Origin: Semisulcospira habei
Lineage: Eukaryota > Mollusca > Gastropoda > Semisulcospiridae
DNA: 64,000 bases
Assembly (NCBI GenBank): GCA_036245525.1
Contig: BTPG01000004.1
Location: forward strand, 52,903,960 to 52,967,959
Direction of reading: 5' to 3'
In this document: piece by piece, positions 22,419-31,937 of the stretch
Layout: every line of letters begins with the position of its first letter
Numbering within the stretch: position 1 is the first letter of the stretch
Notes under the pieces: generated by a model
Database searches by the model: none
What the model was told of the DNA's origin: nothing
The model's input: the letters and a program-made list of their open reading frames with translations, nothing else
Program-made: the position numbers and the translations under genes

Positions 22419-22575
22419 TACAGGTGAATGGATCAAGGGGAGACAGAAACACACGCCCCAGAATAGAGGGGAAAACCCACCCTGTGGGACTGACCAGGGT
22501 GACTCTGGGAACTAAAAAGTAGTGAACCCCACCCAAGTCCCCCAGGGCAGACCCGGGCGGGGGTTGAGGAGAAGC

Positions 22576-22842
22576 AACTGGTGTAAGAATATGACTATAA
22601 TACCCCTTTCTGGACCCTCTGTGGCCTTGACCTTTGAGAGAGGTCACTGAAATCAGTATCTTTAGAAAGGTTTAAAAAGTGTCCTTGGACTAGGTTGAAG
22701 TCTGAGACTTGAATAGTCTCCGAGAAAATGCAAACGTTAAAGTAAACCACAGACGACAGACGCCAGAACCAGACGCTGGACAAACAATGGACAGTCCATT
22801 ACACACTCACTTTTGCTATCGCACATAAGCCAAAAACCTGAG
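22576..22842. repeat. Old dispersed repeat, 3' part
   Basis: Resumes the repeat left at 9885: TGACCTTTGAGAGAGGTCAC, CTTGAATAGTCTCCGAG, and the end CTTTTGC...CACATAAGCCAAAA that is common to the 51.9-kb and 59.7-kb copies. Confidence 0.75.
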
Positions 22843-22878
22843 ACATAAACAGTGCTGGACAACATCTTATTATGTATG

Positions 22879-22947
22879 TTAACCCTCTTGTGCATACAGC
22901 CACAGTACTGTATAGAGTACCAGTGGATGCATGCACAAGGGGGTTAA
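22879..22947. repeat. 69-bp TTAA palindrome
   Basis: TTAACCCTCTTGTGCAT ... ATGCACAAGGGGGTTAA, a complete short inverted repeat with TTAA ends. A related but degenerate copy lies at about 31498-31567. Confidence 0.7.
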
Positions 22948-22959
22948 GGCCAGTCTCAT

Positions 22960-23112
22960 ATTGATACACCCATTGTTTGAAATAAATTTGACTGAAAGTT
23001 CAAGAGGGGTGCCAGAATAGCTTGGTGCCTCAGGCGCCAAGCTGTTCAGGCACCACCCTTGAACTAAAACAGTTGATCTGTCTCCTAATCTGTCAAGTAA
23101 TACAGCGTATAG
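22960..23112. repeat. TTAA-type MITE, subfamily II, partial
   Basis: AAATAAATTTGACTGAAAGTT leads into the hairpin AGTTCAAGAGGGGTGCC ... GGCACCACCCTTGAACT. The outer ends are degenerate. Confidence 0.6.
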
Positions 23113-24199
23113 GATGCTCATCGGTCATCGGTCATTGACGCATACAAATTTGAAATGATGCATTGCTCTGTCAGTGAGCCGGTCATATGACTTTTTCATT
23201 TTTTAGACAGTCACTGAGACCCGCGCAAGTTAGTTGTCGTGTACGAGAGAGAAAGAGAGAGAGATGGCCAGCTAACTGATGCTCTAATGCACTGTAGGCC
23301 TACACAGTCAGTCCTCAATGAACAAAGTGCATCCTAAAAATTAGGGAGGCGGGAGGCCAGCTGCCAACAGTGATGAGTGATACTTGCCCCCTCTCTCTAG
23401 CAAATGTAAACAATACTGCAAGCATGGGCCCTGACTAGGTACAGGTCTAACACTGCAAAACGCTTTCCGCCTGTAAGAGGCATACATCCTCATCAGTCCC
23501 CAAGGCTGCATTAACTCCTGTTGGTCTCATTGACGTTTTTTTTTCTCCCTCGGAGTCGGTATGAGGGTGCCGCAGGGGTCCAGATGTCTGTAGCCAGTTT
23601 TTTTCACGCAGTTCAGGTATTAATAATAGATGTGTATAGAAGCAAAGGAAATGATTTTACTATTGTCAGTGCTGCGGGTTCGCAATATTTGCAGAGATAT
23701 GCGTATTTTTACATCATGTCCAAAATGTTGTACTGCAAGATGTTGTAATTGATGTACCAGTGGTCTCTCATGCTCACACATAAAACCGTCGTTCTTATTT
23801 CATGGTTACACAATCAGTAACTCGATCTTGCTTGTTCGCGTCTTGTAGTTGAGTCCACATCATGTAATTACTTGTATACGGACAACCACAATCTGTTTCT
23901 TGCTTGCTTGTTGTTTTCTAGGAGAGGGCGGAGGGAGAGGGTGTCTATGACAATTTGACAAAAATGTGTTGTGGTTGGTGTCCTGGACACTAACGCTTGA
24001 ATCAGTACTGCCAGAAAACTGGTTCTTGTTGCTGAAAACCATTGTGCTCTTCACTGTAACACAGTAATTCAGTGCTTGCACATGTTTACTGAAAAAAGCA
24101 TATTATATGTAATGGAAGTCATTGAAACGCAAACCTGATTACATTAGGAAGGTTACAAAGTAAAGTAGGTTATAGCCCTGATTACATTAGATTGCAAAA
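23113..24199. other. Intronic sequence without recognised genes
   Basis: No protein-like frame or repeat boundary identified, apart from a short GAGA run near 23246 and a (CTTG)-rich stretch near 23905. Confidence 0.5.
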
Positions 24200-24417
24200 T
24201 TCAATTTTCTCTAAAAGGGATTTTTTCGAAAAATACTTACCGATGACATGACTGTCTGGAAGTGTCTACTTCTTATTTATTCTAGCCTAAGAACCCGTTG
24301 TGTAACCACACAACCCGGGAGGCACTCGGGGAACCCCCATAGGGGCCGAGAGTTGTCTCCCGCTCTTGCCCATCCGGTTCCGAGTCACGTGGTGTCCCAA
24401 TCAGTCATGCTACTTAG
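24200..24417 (+). repeat. DIRS C left inverted terminal repeat
   Basis: The tip TTCAATTTTCTCTAAAAGG, then a TTTTTTCGAAAAA hairpin and ACCGATGACATGACTGTCTG. It pairs with the right repeat as far as CATGCTACTTAGG. Confidence 0.9.
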
Positions 24418-24455
24418 GTCACCAGCGGCAAGCGGGGCAGGTGGGAGGGTCTTCC

Positions 24456-24553
24456 GAGTCATGTCATCGGTAAGTATTTTTCGAAAAAATCCCTTTTAGA
24501 GAAAAATGAATTTATTTCTTCAAAAACATTACCGATGACATGACTGTCTGGAA
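24456..24553 (+). repeat. DIRS C internal complementary region
   Basis: The inverse of the left tip (GTCATGTCATCGGTAAGTAT ... AAAAATGAA) is joined directly to the inverse of the right tip (TTTATTTCTTCAAAAACATT ... CTGGAAG). Confidence 0.9.
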
Positions 24554-24660
24554 GAATATCGAACAGGAGGAGGGTGCCGCACCCAAAAACCCCCACACCC
24601 TTAGGGCCTAGGGCTCCTCCTCCCGGCCGCTATTCTTCACTCCCTAAGCCAGGTGCGTAC

Positions 24661-25365
24661 CTACGGCGCCTGTGGCGCCGGGAGGGAGTGTTGCGCTGCA
24701 GTAATGCCCCCCGTCAGAGCGAGGTTCTCTCTTTGGCCCGCCAGATCCCAAAGGTAGAAGCGGGCGAAGGTTGATTCTGCCCGCCAGCCCACAGCCACCA
24801 CGATGTCCTTGACGGAGCAATTCCGGTCGAAAGCGACGCTCGTGGCCATGGCTCGTATCTCGTGTGCCCTTATCTTTAGCCTCTTAGCTCCCTGGGGAGA
24901 TAGGTCCGAGTAGGCTGAGCGAATGACCCAGCGCAGCCAGGAAGAGATTGTCTGGGCTGTGATGTCAAGTCTGCCGCGTTTTAAAGGCAGGAAGAGGCGA
25001 GAGCGTCCTTTGCGGTGGGCTTTGGTTCGACGCAGGTACACACGTAGGGCTCGAACAGGATCTTGGCGCCTAGTCTCCTGGGGAAAGTCTGTCCCGCGAA
25101 GCGGCTGTAAGGTGATCACCTGTGGTGCCGTCAAAGGAGGTCTAGTTTTGGCAATAAAGGCAGGGTCTGTGACCAGCTGTACTGAACGATCCGCTCTGAA
25201 CTGCAGGCATTCAGGACGCGCTGAGAGCGCGTGTAGCTCGCTAACTCGTGCCATGGTGGGGAGCGCCAGTAGGAAGCAAGTTTTACGAGTCACATCCGCC
25301 AGTGTGGCGAGGGGTAGAGGCTCGAAACGAGGGGTGTTCAACCAAGTACCCAAGAAAGGTCCCAA
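24661..25365 (-). CDS. DIRS C tyrosine recombinase, catalytic part
   Basis: A 234-codon open frame. The tyrosine-recombinase residues are all visible: Arg in MARVSELHALSARP, His-x-x-Arg in RAHEIRAMATS, then GWRAESTFARFYL with the nucleophilic Tyr. In DIRS elements this enzyme joins the circular cDNA to the target without a target duplication. Its N-terminal domain lies in another frame (about 25740-25338; GYLSMISDTYRHLGRADPG). A few bases appear lost at LSWVL/WLNTPRF compared with element A, so the full protein is split although the catalytic half is intact. Confidence 0.9.
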   Translation of the reverse strand: MGPFLGTWLNTPRFEPLPLATLADVTRKTCFLLALPTMARVSELHALSARPECLQFRADRSVQLVTDPAFIAKTRPPLTAPQVITLQPLRGTDFPQETRRQDPVRALRVYLRRTKAHRKGRSRLFLPLKRGRLDITAQTISSWLRWVIRSAYSDLSPQGAKRLKIRAHEIRAMATSVAFDRNCSVKDIVVAVGWRAESTFARFYLWDLAGQRENLALTGGITAAQHSLPAPQAP

Positions 25366-25760
25366 CGCGGAAGGAGCGAACGTAAAACAGGACGCTGCAG
25401 GCCGAAGTGTGCCATAAGGTCGGCGAGGTCCTTATTGGAGCCGGGGTCCGCGCGGCCAAGATGACGGTAGGTGTCCGAAATCATGGACAGGTAGCCCCTG
25501 ATGGTGATCGGCGCTAGTCTCAGGTCTCCGAAGAGCCAGAGGAAGAAGTCAGCGAGCTGGGGGGGTGACATGTCGGTGGGGGAGAGATGGTGGTCGTCGC
25601 ACCAGGCGCAGAAAACCCGCCACTTTCCCTCGTAGACCCGACGGGTCGAGGGTTTGCGCGCTGTAGCGATAGCTTCCACTGCAGCACCCGAGAAACCTCT
25701 AGAGGCGAGGGCCTGCCGCACAACCTCCAGGCGTGTAGGAGTAGGCACTCTGGGCATGGG
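25366..25760 (-). pseudogene. DIRS C recombinase N-terminal domain
   Basis: RLEVVRQALASRGFSGAAVE, TRRVYEGKWRVFCAWC, QLADFFLWLFGD and RGYLSMISDTYRHL form the core-binding (SAM-like) helices before the catalytic domain. The frame ends at RWDLSWVLG, where a small deletion shifts it relative to 25365-24661. Confidence 0.85.
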
Positions 25761-27010
25761 TGGATGCTTGAGCATTGTGCGGGGCGTGGTGAGTCGCAGT
25801 GGGGGGTGAGTGGTGAGAGACTGAGGTCGGTGGTCCAGGATCGGGTCCAAGCGAATGGGGCGACTAGGAGAACGACCGCGTTGCAGCCTCTCAGCTTGAG
25901 GAGGACTTTGGGAACCAGGACTGTAGGGTGATACGCGTAGGCGACGAGTCCCTCCCAGGGAATGGAAAGGGCGTCGACCGCCCAGGCCAGAGGATCCGGG
26001 ATCGGGGAGACGAAGAGGGGAAGCTGGTGATTCCACCTCGTGGCATATAAGTCTATCATCGGTGTCTCCCAGTGGGCACAGATCATCCGGAAGATATCCT
26101 GGTGTAAGGTCCACTCCGTGTGTAGCAACTGGCCGCGTCGCGAGAGAGAGTCCGCCAAAACATTCAGCCGGCCGGGAATGTGTCGTGCACTGAGGGACAG
26201 GTTGCGGTCCTCGCACCAGCGCATCAAACGGTAGAGGAGCATGCAGAGGTCTGGTGAATGCGTGCCGCCCTGCTTCTGGATGTAAGTCACGACTGTCACA
26301 TTGTCCGAGAGGACTAGTAGTTGCTGGCCGCAGAGAAGTGTCTCCCATACCATGAGGGCTTGCCATACCGCTTTCAGTTCCAACCAGTTGCTGTGCTTGT
26401 CTGCAAACTCCGTGGGCCAGAGGCCGGACGTCGTGAGGAACTGTGGAAGTAGGTGGGCTCCCCAGCCGGAACGGCTCACGTCGACACACAGGGAGAGATG
26501 CGGTGGCGGAGAGGACAGGGGAACTCCTGAGGCCAGCCACATAGTGTCGGTCCAGAGTAGGAGATGGGGGCGAATCAGCAGTGACACCGGGACCAAGGCA
26601 GCGAGATCGCCTGAAGAGGGGCGCCAGAACAAAAGCAGATGCAGCTGCAGCGGTCGGGCGTAGAGGCGACCGAGGGGAATCAAATCCGCCGCTGCGTTGA
26701 TCAGTCCCAGGAGCTGAAGCCAGACTCTGGCGGTTGCCGCATCTTGCTGGGCTAACTGTAACGCCAGGGAGGCCAGCTTCAGGATCCGCGGCTCCGTCAG
26801 TCGGACTCTGTTGAGGTCGGTAGCGAACTCCATGCCGAGGTGAATGAAGCGACGGGAGGGAATGAGATCTGACTTGCCGGAGTTGATCAAAAATCCCAGG
26901 TCCGCTAACAGCCGCATCAAGGAGTTCCTGTCGGTCACCAAGGCGGACTCCACTTGATTCCTCAGCAGTAAGTCGTCGAGGTAGTTGGAAGTCGGACTGG
27001 AGGACGACTA
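25520..27010 (-). CDS. DIRS C RT (C-terminal) and RNase H
   Basis: Continues from the RT palm through a single TAG at 27010-27008 (K-A-R-stop-S-S-S-S). YLDD, the RT active-site pair, follows at about 26975. Connection motifs are NSGKSDLIPSRRFIHLGMEF. RNase H residues are CVDVSRSGWGAHLL (D), NWLELKAVWQAL (E), LLVLSDNVTVVTYI (D) and HIPGRLNVLADS (last D). The frame then gives the DIRS-typical YATRWNHQLPLFVSPIPD. At the TAG position element A has CAG. The frame 26953-25520 is otherwise open. Confidence 0.9.
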
Positions 27011-27640
27011 ACGCGCCTTGGCCACTACCGCATCCATGAGGCGGGTGAAGACCCATGGGCTGAGGTTGAGACCGAAAGGGAGCGCACGAAACTGGTAGAC
27101 GCGACTGTCGTAGGCGAAGCGGAGATATCTCCTGGAGCCTGGGTGAATCGGAACATGGAGGTAGGCGTCGGACAGATCCAAGCTTACTGCGAAATCCATC
27201 GGCTGCACTGCAGCACGGAGAGACTGCGTTGTCTCCATCCGAAAAGACGGGGCCACGATGAAAGCGTTCAATGCCGAGAGGTCGATAACTGGGCACCACT
27301 TGCCGCCTGGCTTTGGAACGAGAAAGAGACAGCTGTAGAAGGCGGGGGAGTCCAAGTGACGAACAATCTCCGTGGCGTCTTTTACCAAGAGAGAGGCGAC
27401 TTCTTCCCGTAGGGCGCAGGCCTTGAGATCGTCTGCCGGTATCTCGGTCCATACGGGGGAGGAACGCAGAGGAGGCGGGGAGCGGAAGGAGATCCGAAAG
27501 GCCCTCCGAAACAGTGTCTACAATCCAAGGGTCGTCTCGAAACAGCAGGTGCCACTCCTTGCTGTAAAGTGCAATCCTCCCGCCGACCGGAGACCCTGGG
27601 ACGGCCGGCAGAGGCAGGGCCGAAGGAGCATCAGGGGGCC
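27008..27640 (-). pseudogene. DIRS C RT fingers and palm
   Basis: The start of the RT is GRIALYSKEWHLLFRDDPW (about 27590). After a frameshift near 27450 comes LREEVASLLVKDATEIV, LFLVPKPGGKW, VIDLSALNAFI, the first catalytic Asp in SLDLSDAYLHVPIH, and FRALPFGLNLSPWVF. The order and spacing match DIRS RTs. The frame then meets the TAG at 27008. Confidence 0.9.
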
Positions 27641-27859
27641 CGCCCACGCCCTGGGCGTCGGGCGGGACGGGGCCAAGTGGGGGCCAGGGCGCTAACAGGG
27701 CCGGGGCGACCGAAGGCTGGGCGACGACGAGGGGCCCGCGAGAGGAAGGCGGGGGCCGAGGTGAAGGGTCTGGAGGTCCGCAGGGCGCGACCCCTCGCCG
27801 AGCGGGTTGCCGGAAAGCGCTGCTGTACTCTCCTACGGGGCCAGCGATCCGCACTGGAA

Positions 27860-28560
27860 TCCTTGACAGACTGCCAAGTGTCTCCAAAGAGTAGCGGTCC
27901 TCTGAAAGGGGCACGACGCAGCTGAACTTTTAGGTCCGGGGGCATCCCAGTGCAGGCGTTCAAAACCGCATCCCGACGTAAGAGGTCACAGTTCATGGCG
28001 GCCGCCATCGCGTTGACAGAAGAGTGATACGCCGCACGGTTGCCCGCTTCCACCATGGCGAGTAGATCACCCAGGAGGGGTGACACGGAAGTGTGCCAAG
28101 ATTCCTCGATGCGCCGGATGAACGCCTGAGTAAGTAGCTCGAGGAATCCCGCGCAGGCTAGAGTGTTCCTCACAAGAGATGCCGTCCTGTCCAATCCCCG
28201 AGGGAAGGAGCGCTTGAGTAGGGAAGCGCCCCCAGCTTGCAAAACGGCGGGAGGATCCACTGGAGGTAGCGGGCAAAGGAACGCTTGAGAATGGCCGGTG
28301 TACCAATCCTGGCAAAAGGCGATGTCGAGACCAGGAGGCCACCTGTGGTCCGAGAGGAAGTCCGAACCCCGTAAGCCAGAGAGAAGATGCGCGGAGAAAA
28401 CGCGTCCCGGAGATCCCGAAAGCCAGAAGGCTGCGGTAGAGACTTAAACCTTTTGACGTGCTTCCCAGAGTCCACGAAGGCGGAAACCTTCCTCTTGAGT
28501 GGCAGGGACGCAGGGCAGTCTTCCGCAGGGAGCGTCGAAGCGATGAGCCGTGCGACTCCA
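27860..28560 (-). pseudogene. DIRS C Gag core
   Basis: LKRKVSAFVDSGKHVKRFKS, LPQPSGFRDLRDAFS (28530-28400), then after a frame change DRTASLVRNTLACAG, ELLTQAFIRRIEESW, SPLLGDLLAM, AAYHSSVNAM, PPDLKVQLRRAP and GPLLFGD. The same module in the same order occurs in element A. It is assigned as the structural protein from position and lack of enzyme motifs. An Arg/Pro-rich stretch follows. Confidence 0.78.
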
Positions 28561-28597
28561 TCCAAGGCCAAAAGAGTGTCCGTCCGAGAGGAAGAGG

Positions 28598-29368
28598 TCA
28601 GCTTAAGGGACGTAGAAGAATCCGACACCGAAGTAGGAGAGGGGAGCGGCTGAGACGTCCAAGGAACGCCGAAGCAGAATCGTCGGCGAGCAGACTCAAA
28701 GTGTCGACGTTCTCCCGCGGCCTGTGAACCGGGGAGCGAAGCACACGACAAGGGCTCCGGGAGACGCAATCCACGCGACGGCGAACCACAGAGGGAGAAG
28801 GGAAGCGACGAGAGGATGAGCGCCGCGAACGACGAGGCGAGGATCTACCGCGAGGCGAAGTCCGACCAGGGCACGGAGAGCGACTGCGGCCAGGCGACTG
28901 GGGACGGCGAAAAGGAAAAGGGGAAGGTAAGGGCGACGGAGGGGAAGAGGAACGGGACGAAAGGGAACCCGGTCGCGAACGGGAACGAGGCGAGTGCGGA
29001 GACCTTCCCGAGCGCGTAGAGGCAGGAACCCGAGGACGACGCGGCGAAAAATCCTTCCTACGGTCCTTCAAAGGGGAGCGAGAGCGACGAGAAGTGCTAG
29101 AGCGGCGGGAAATGCGAGTGTCGGGCGGAGGCATGGGACGCGCGTGCGAAATAGTCTCCAAGCCAGGCTCTGTGAGGCGGGCTATCTGCCGGCAAGGGTG
29201 CCCCCAGTGGGGGTCCGCGGGCTTCCTAGGAGACGAGTGGCGATCGGGAGCAGACCTAGGACGGTGCGAAGCACGTCTCTCTGAACTGGGCTCCATGAGG
29301 CGAGTTCTTAGTCTATCAAAGGGCTTGGTCCGGGCACGCTCCCTCCTGGGAGAGGCCACCTCGATCAA
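28598..29368 (-). CDS. DIRS C Gag RS-rich domain
   Basis: A 256-codon frame dominated by Arg-Ser, Ser-Pro and Arg-Pro pairs (for example SRRSSTSRRSRSPLK, SPHSPRSRSRPGS). It is highly basic and low complexity, plausibly nucleic-acid binding. Near its start is PADPHWGHPCRQIARLTEPG, a motif that recurs in gag regions of A and D. It is separated from the Cys-rich start by a TAG at about 29375 in the same frame. Confidence 0.65.
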   Translation of the reverse strand: MIEVASPRRERARTKPFDRLRTRLMEPSSERRASHRPRSAPDRHSSPRKPADPHWGHPCRQIARLTEPGLETISHARPMPPPDTRISRRSSTSRRSRSPLKDRRKDFSPRRPRVPASTRSGRSPHSPRSRSRPGSLSSRSSSPPSPLPSPFPFRRPQSPGRSRSPCPGRTSPRGRSSPRRSRRSSSRRFPSPSVVRRRVDCVSRSPCRVLRSPVHRPRENVDTLSLLADDSASAFLGRLSRSPLLLRCRILLRPLS

Positions 29369-29377
29369 ATAACCACT

Positions 29378-29713
29378 CTACGCACTAACCTTCGGCATCC
29401 GACGTGGTGTCCTCTCCGCAGAGTCAAGTCTGTCCCGAGAGTACGTTGCACAAGGCACAGCGGGTGGAGTCTCTACTGTATCCGCCACAGCTAAAGGCGT
29501 TGGGCGCTCGCGCCTGTAGAAACTCAGAAGCTGCGACCAACGCAGCTCAGGCCAGGAGGAGCAGACGTCACACGAACGGTCCGAGGCACAGCCCGCACAT
29601 AGGAGACAGACTTTGTGATTATCAGAGGGCCACTGGAATCCGCCACATTGCGTATAAGTCATAAGCAGGCCACTGCAACAAAAGAAGAATGGTGGCGCGT
29701 GGGCGAGAGTCAT
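29378..29713 (-). CDS. DIRS C Gag N terminus, Cys-rich
   Basis: MTLAHAPPFFFCC, then TQCGGFQWPSDNHKVC, LLCAGCASDRSCDVC, SSWPELRW. The Cys/His spacing suggests a zinc-binding fold; the specific family is not recognised. The same block occurs in element D (about 37910-37770) and B (about 21740-21640) and split in A. The Met at 29713 lies six bases after a candidate 3' splice site (TTTTTTGCTAG), supporting this start. The frame ends at a TAG shortly before the RS domain. Confidence 0.65.
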   Translation of the reverse strand: MTLAHAPPFFFCCSGLLMTYTQCGGFQWPSDNHKVCLLCAGCASDRSCDVCSSWPELRWSQLLSFYRRERPTPLAVADTVETPPAVPCATYSRDRLDSAERTPRRMPKVSA

Positions 29714-29719
29714 AGCACC

Positions 29720-30035
29720 CTAGCAAAAAACGAGGGGTCCAACAATGCTACAAAGCGACCACAACAGCAAGAGAGGCGTTAACCGCCGTAAGCGTATGTT
29801 GAAGAGGGTAGCTATAGGCCATAAACGGCGGGAGCGGGCAAAGGCGCGGAGTGCGCCGCCAAGCTAAGAGTAAGCCCGCCATAACCGTCAATTTCATTGC
29901 CCTGTCAGCCCACATGTCAGGAAAAACAAAGGACCCCCCACTCAATGTAGCCAAACGGAGAAGTAAGGATGAATTCCACTGCTCGAACCGGTACCCCGCC
30001 CGGGAACCGGTCGAGGAACAACTTAACTACCTTAC
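29720..30035 (-). promoter_or_regulatory. Putative leader intron of DIRS C
   Basis: The donor AGAGAG|GTAAGGTAG at 30036/30035 and the acceptor CGTTTTTTGCTAG at 29720 would remove 316 bp between the terminal repeat and the Gag start. The donor is conserved in A and D. Confidence 0.4.
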
Positions 30036-30278
30036 CTCTCTGCCAGAGCGGGGGTGGGGGAGGAAACGTCCATGGCGGCCAGACGACCGGTTGCAGAAAC
30101 GCCAGCAACCACACGCACTGCAGGCGGGAGGGCCTCTGGAAAGGAAGCCGACGCCCAGAAGAGGTAGAGGTTAGCCAAGAGCAAAGGTGAAGACCAGCGC
30201 AGAAGCAAGACTGGAAGGACGGGAACCGGGCGAAAGCACGAGGTGCAGAGGCTAGGGCAAACACGTCCGAACGTGTTC

Positions 30279-30479
30279 GCCTAAGAAGCATGACAGATTG
30301 GGACACCACGTGACTCGGAACCGGATGGGTAAGAGCGGGAGACAACTCTCGGCCCCTATGGGGGTTCCCCGAGTGCCTCCCGGGTTGTGTGGTTACACAA
30401 CGGGTTCTTAGGCTAGAATAAATAAGAAGTAGACACTTTCAGACAGTCATGTCATCGGTAATGTTTTTGAAGAAATAAA
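30279..30479 (-). repeat. DIRS C right inverted terminal repeat
   Basis: Inverse of the left repeat from CCTAAGAAGCATGAC to CATGTCATCGGTAA, then the tip TGTTTTTGAAGAAATAAA. Confidence 0.9.
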
Positions 30480-31575
30480 TAGCAACCCCCCCCAAAAAAA
30501 AAAAAAAAATCCGAAATTGCTAAATTTACTTGCATTTGGTATTTTATACACCAAGTATAACAGGTATAGTTGGCTGCGTGATGAATGTAACCAGTGCAAG
30601 AGTGAGTTTTTAAAGTCTGCAAGAGGCATAGACATTCAAAAGTCCTCACCAACTAAGGGTTGTTATGAAAATCTATGCATATTGCTCAAGATTTAACTGA
30701 TGGTGTTACTCAAACTGAGGACGTAGATGCGGATTAAGTAATGATTATAATCCACATCTGCAAGAGGCACAGATCCTCATGAGTCGCCTCTGCCAGCAGG
30801 TTCATGAAAATCTACACCTCTGAATGGTGCCATTCATGCTCATGTTTCTCAAAATGAGTCTAACTGAAAACAGCCTTGACTGTAACCAAATGGCAGGCAA
30901 GCACCGTGAAAACGTAAACAGTGAGAGTCTGCGGGCCCAGTTTTACCAAGATGTGTTGACAAGTTTGACAACTGAGCAGACTACTACTGAGACCACGCCC
31001 ACAAACAGCACATGTGATTGAGGTAGAACTGTACATCGCAGTTGATAACTTGACACCAAGTAGCCTGTTCTGTAGACGCAGCATCTGCGCTTCACTTTGC
31101 AAGCACCCAATCAATTTCAACCTTTTCTCGATTATGATTGGTGGCTCCCAAAGCAATTTAAAGCCGCTGTGCCTACTGAACAGGTTACTGGGGCGACAGA
31201 GTGTGCGACCGTGGGGAGGATGAAATTAGTTCGTTAAGAAGAGGGTGTTTGTTATGCAAGTGTATTCTCTTCGTTTATTGTACACTACTTTTGGCTACGC
31301 CGACAACATCCGTTTTACTGCTGCTGACATTTCAAAATCGAAAATACTGAAAACGTGATGTTTTTGTCGACTTATTGATTTTCAAAATTACCTACTGATT
31401 TTATGTTCCTCCGGTCATATGACTTATTGACTGCAAAACTCAACCTAATCACTGGTAAATAGGACAATAAGCAAATTTTACAAAATCAGCCACTTCAACT
31501 GTTCACTCCTTGTGCATGCATCCACCATCCTGTAAGCAGTACCAGTGGCTGCATGCACAATGGGGTTAAACTCAC
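30480..31575. other. Intronic sequence without recognised genes
   Basis: A C/A homopolymer (30487-30510) directly follows DIRS C. A degenerate copy of the 69-bp TTAA palindrome lies at 31498-31567, next to exon 31688-31576. No supported coding region. Confidence 0.5.
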
Positions 31576-31688
31576 ATCGCAGCGTGTCCAGAAAATGACT
31601 GCCAGATCAATCTGTCGGCTGTACACTGACCACAGGAACAGCTCCTGAGCAGGATGCAAGCACGTCCTCTGTACCTGCAGCTCTGATT
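31576..31688 (-). CDS. TRPM-like channel exon (HEL..W motif)
   Basis: Encodes SELQVQRTCLHPAQELFLW, SVYSRQIDLAVIFWTRCD. The pattern ELxxWxVxxxRxxxAxxFW is a TRPM signature in the MHR3/4 region. The acceptor TTTTGTAACAG|AA and donor GAT|GTGAGT are strong. Entry needs one base, supplied by the upstream exon's final G (Glu codon). Exit phase is 0. Confidence 0.9.
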
Positions 31689-31719
31689 CTGTTACAAAAG
31701 AACAAGCCAATAGTTGAAG

Positions 31720-31720
<1 letters not shown>

Positions 31721-31809
<89 letters not shown>
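31721..31809. repeat. (CA)44 microsatellite in a 249-bp intron
   Basis: 89 bp of CA with one interruption. In gene sense this is a (TG)n tract ending about 33 bases before the 3' splice site of exon 31688-31576. Confidence 0.95.
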
Positions 31810-31937
31810 GGACAAAGCACATCTCTAACACAAAATTATATATGAACTGTGTCACTCAGCACTCATAAAATGGCTGCTACCTTTCCTTTTCTCCACAAGT
31901 GAAACACAGACCGTGTACAGCTTGTAACAGCACCCAC

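Larger units (their letters stand above)
9898..22563 (-). mobile_element. SINE-like element split by two DIRS insertions
   Basis: The pieces 9898-9971, 16140-16274 and 22419-22563 join into the same roughly 390-bp unit seen intact at 33688, 36157 and 51964. The 12-bp target duplication TTGAGGAGAAGC lies at 9886-9897 and 22564-22575, around the whole 12.6 kb. DIRS A entered after its GTGAAAAAAA stretch and DIRS B after its TTAAAAAAGG stretch. The (TTGA)n tail is missing in this copy. Confidence 0.85.
24200..30479 (-). mobile_element. DIRS-type retroelement C, best preserved
   Basis: 6.28 kb. Terminal repeats are 24200-24417 and 30279-30479, ICR 24456-24553. Minus-strand order is Cys-rich Gag start (29713), RS-rich region, Gag core, RT/RNase H, tyrosine recombinase. 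Only a few lesions are visible: stops near 29375 and 27008 and frameshifts near 28260, 27450 and 25350. It shares end sequence ACCGATGACATGAC with A and D. Confidence 0.93.
1746..31575 (-). other. 29.8-kb TRPM intron filled with transposons
   Basis: This interval separates two phase-compatible exons. It holds a CR1/L2-like fragment, TTAA elements, a hAT element, a SINE, and DIRS elements A, B and C, each listed separately. No further TRPM exon was recognised in it. Confidence 0.75.

Noticed and set aside
25338..27914. 858-codon open frame in DIRS C
   Set aside because: Only its two ends code (RT start and recombinase N terminus). The middle is a GC-rich shadow of the RT/RNase H frame, which carries all the motifs.
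31495..31855. Frames rich in Cys-Val repeats
   Set aside because: Translation of the (CA)n microsatellite.
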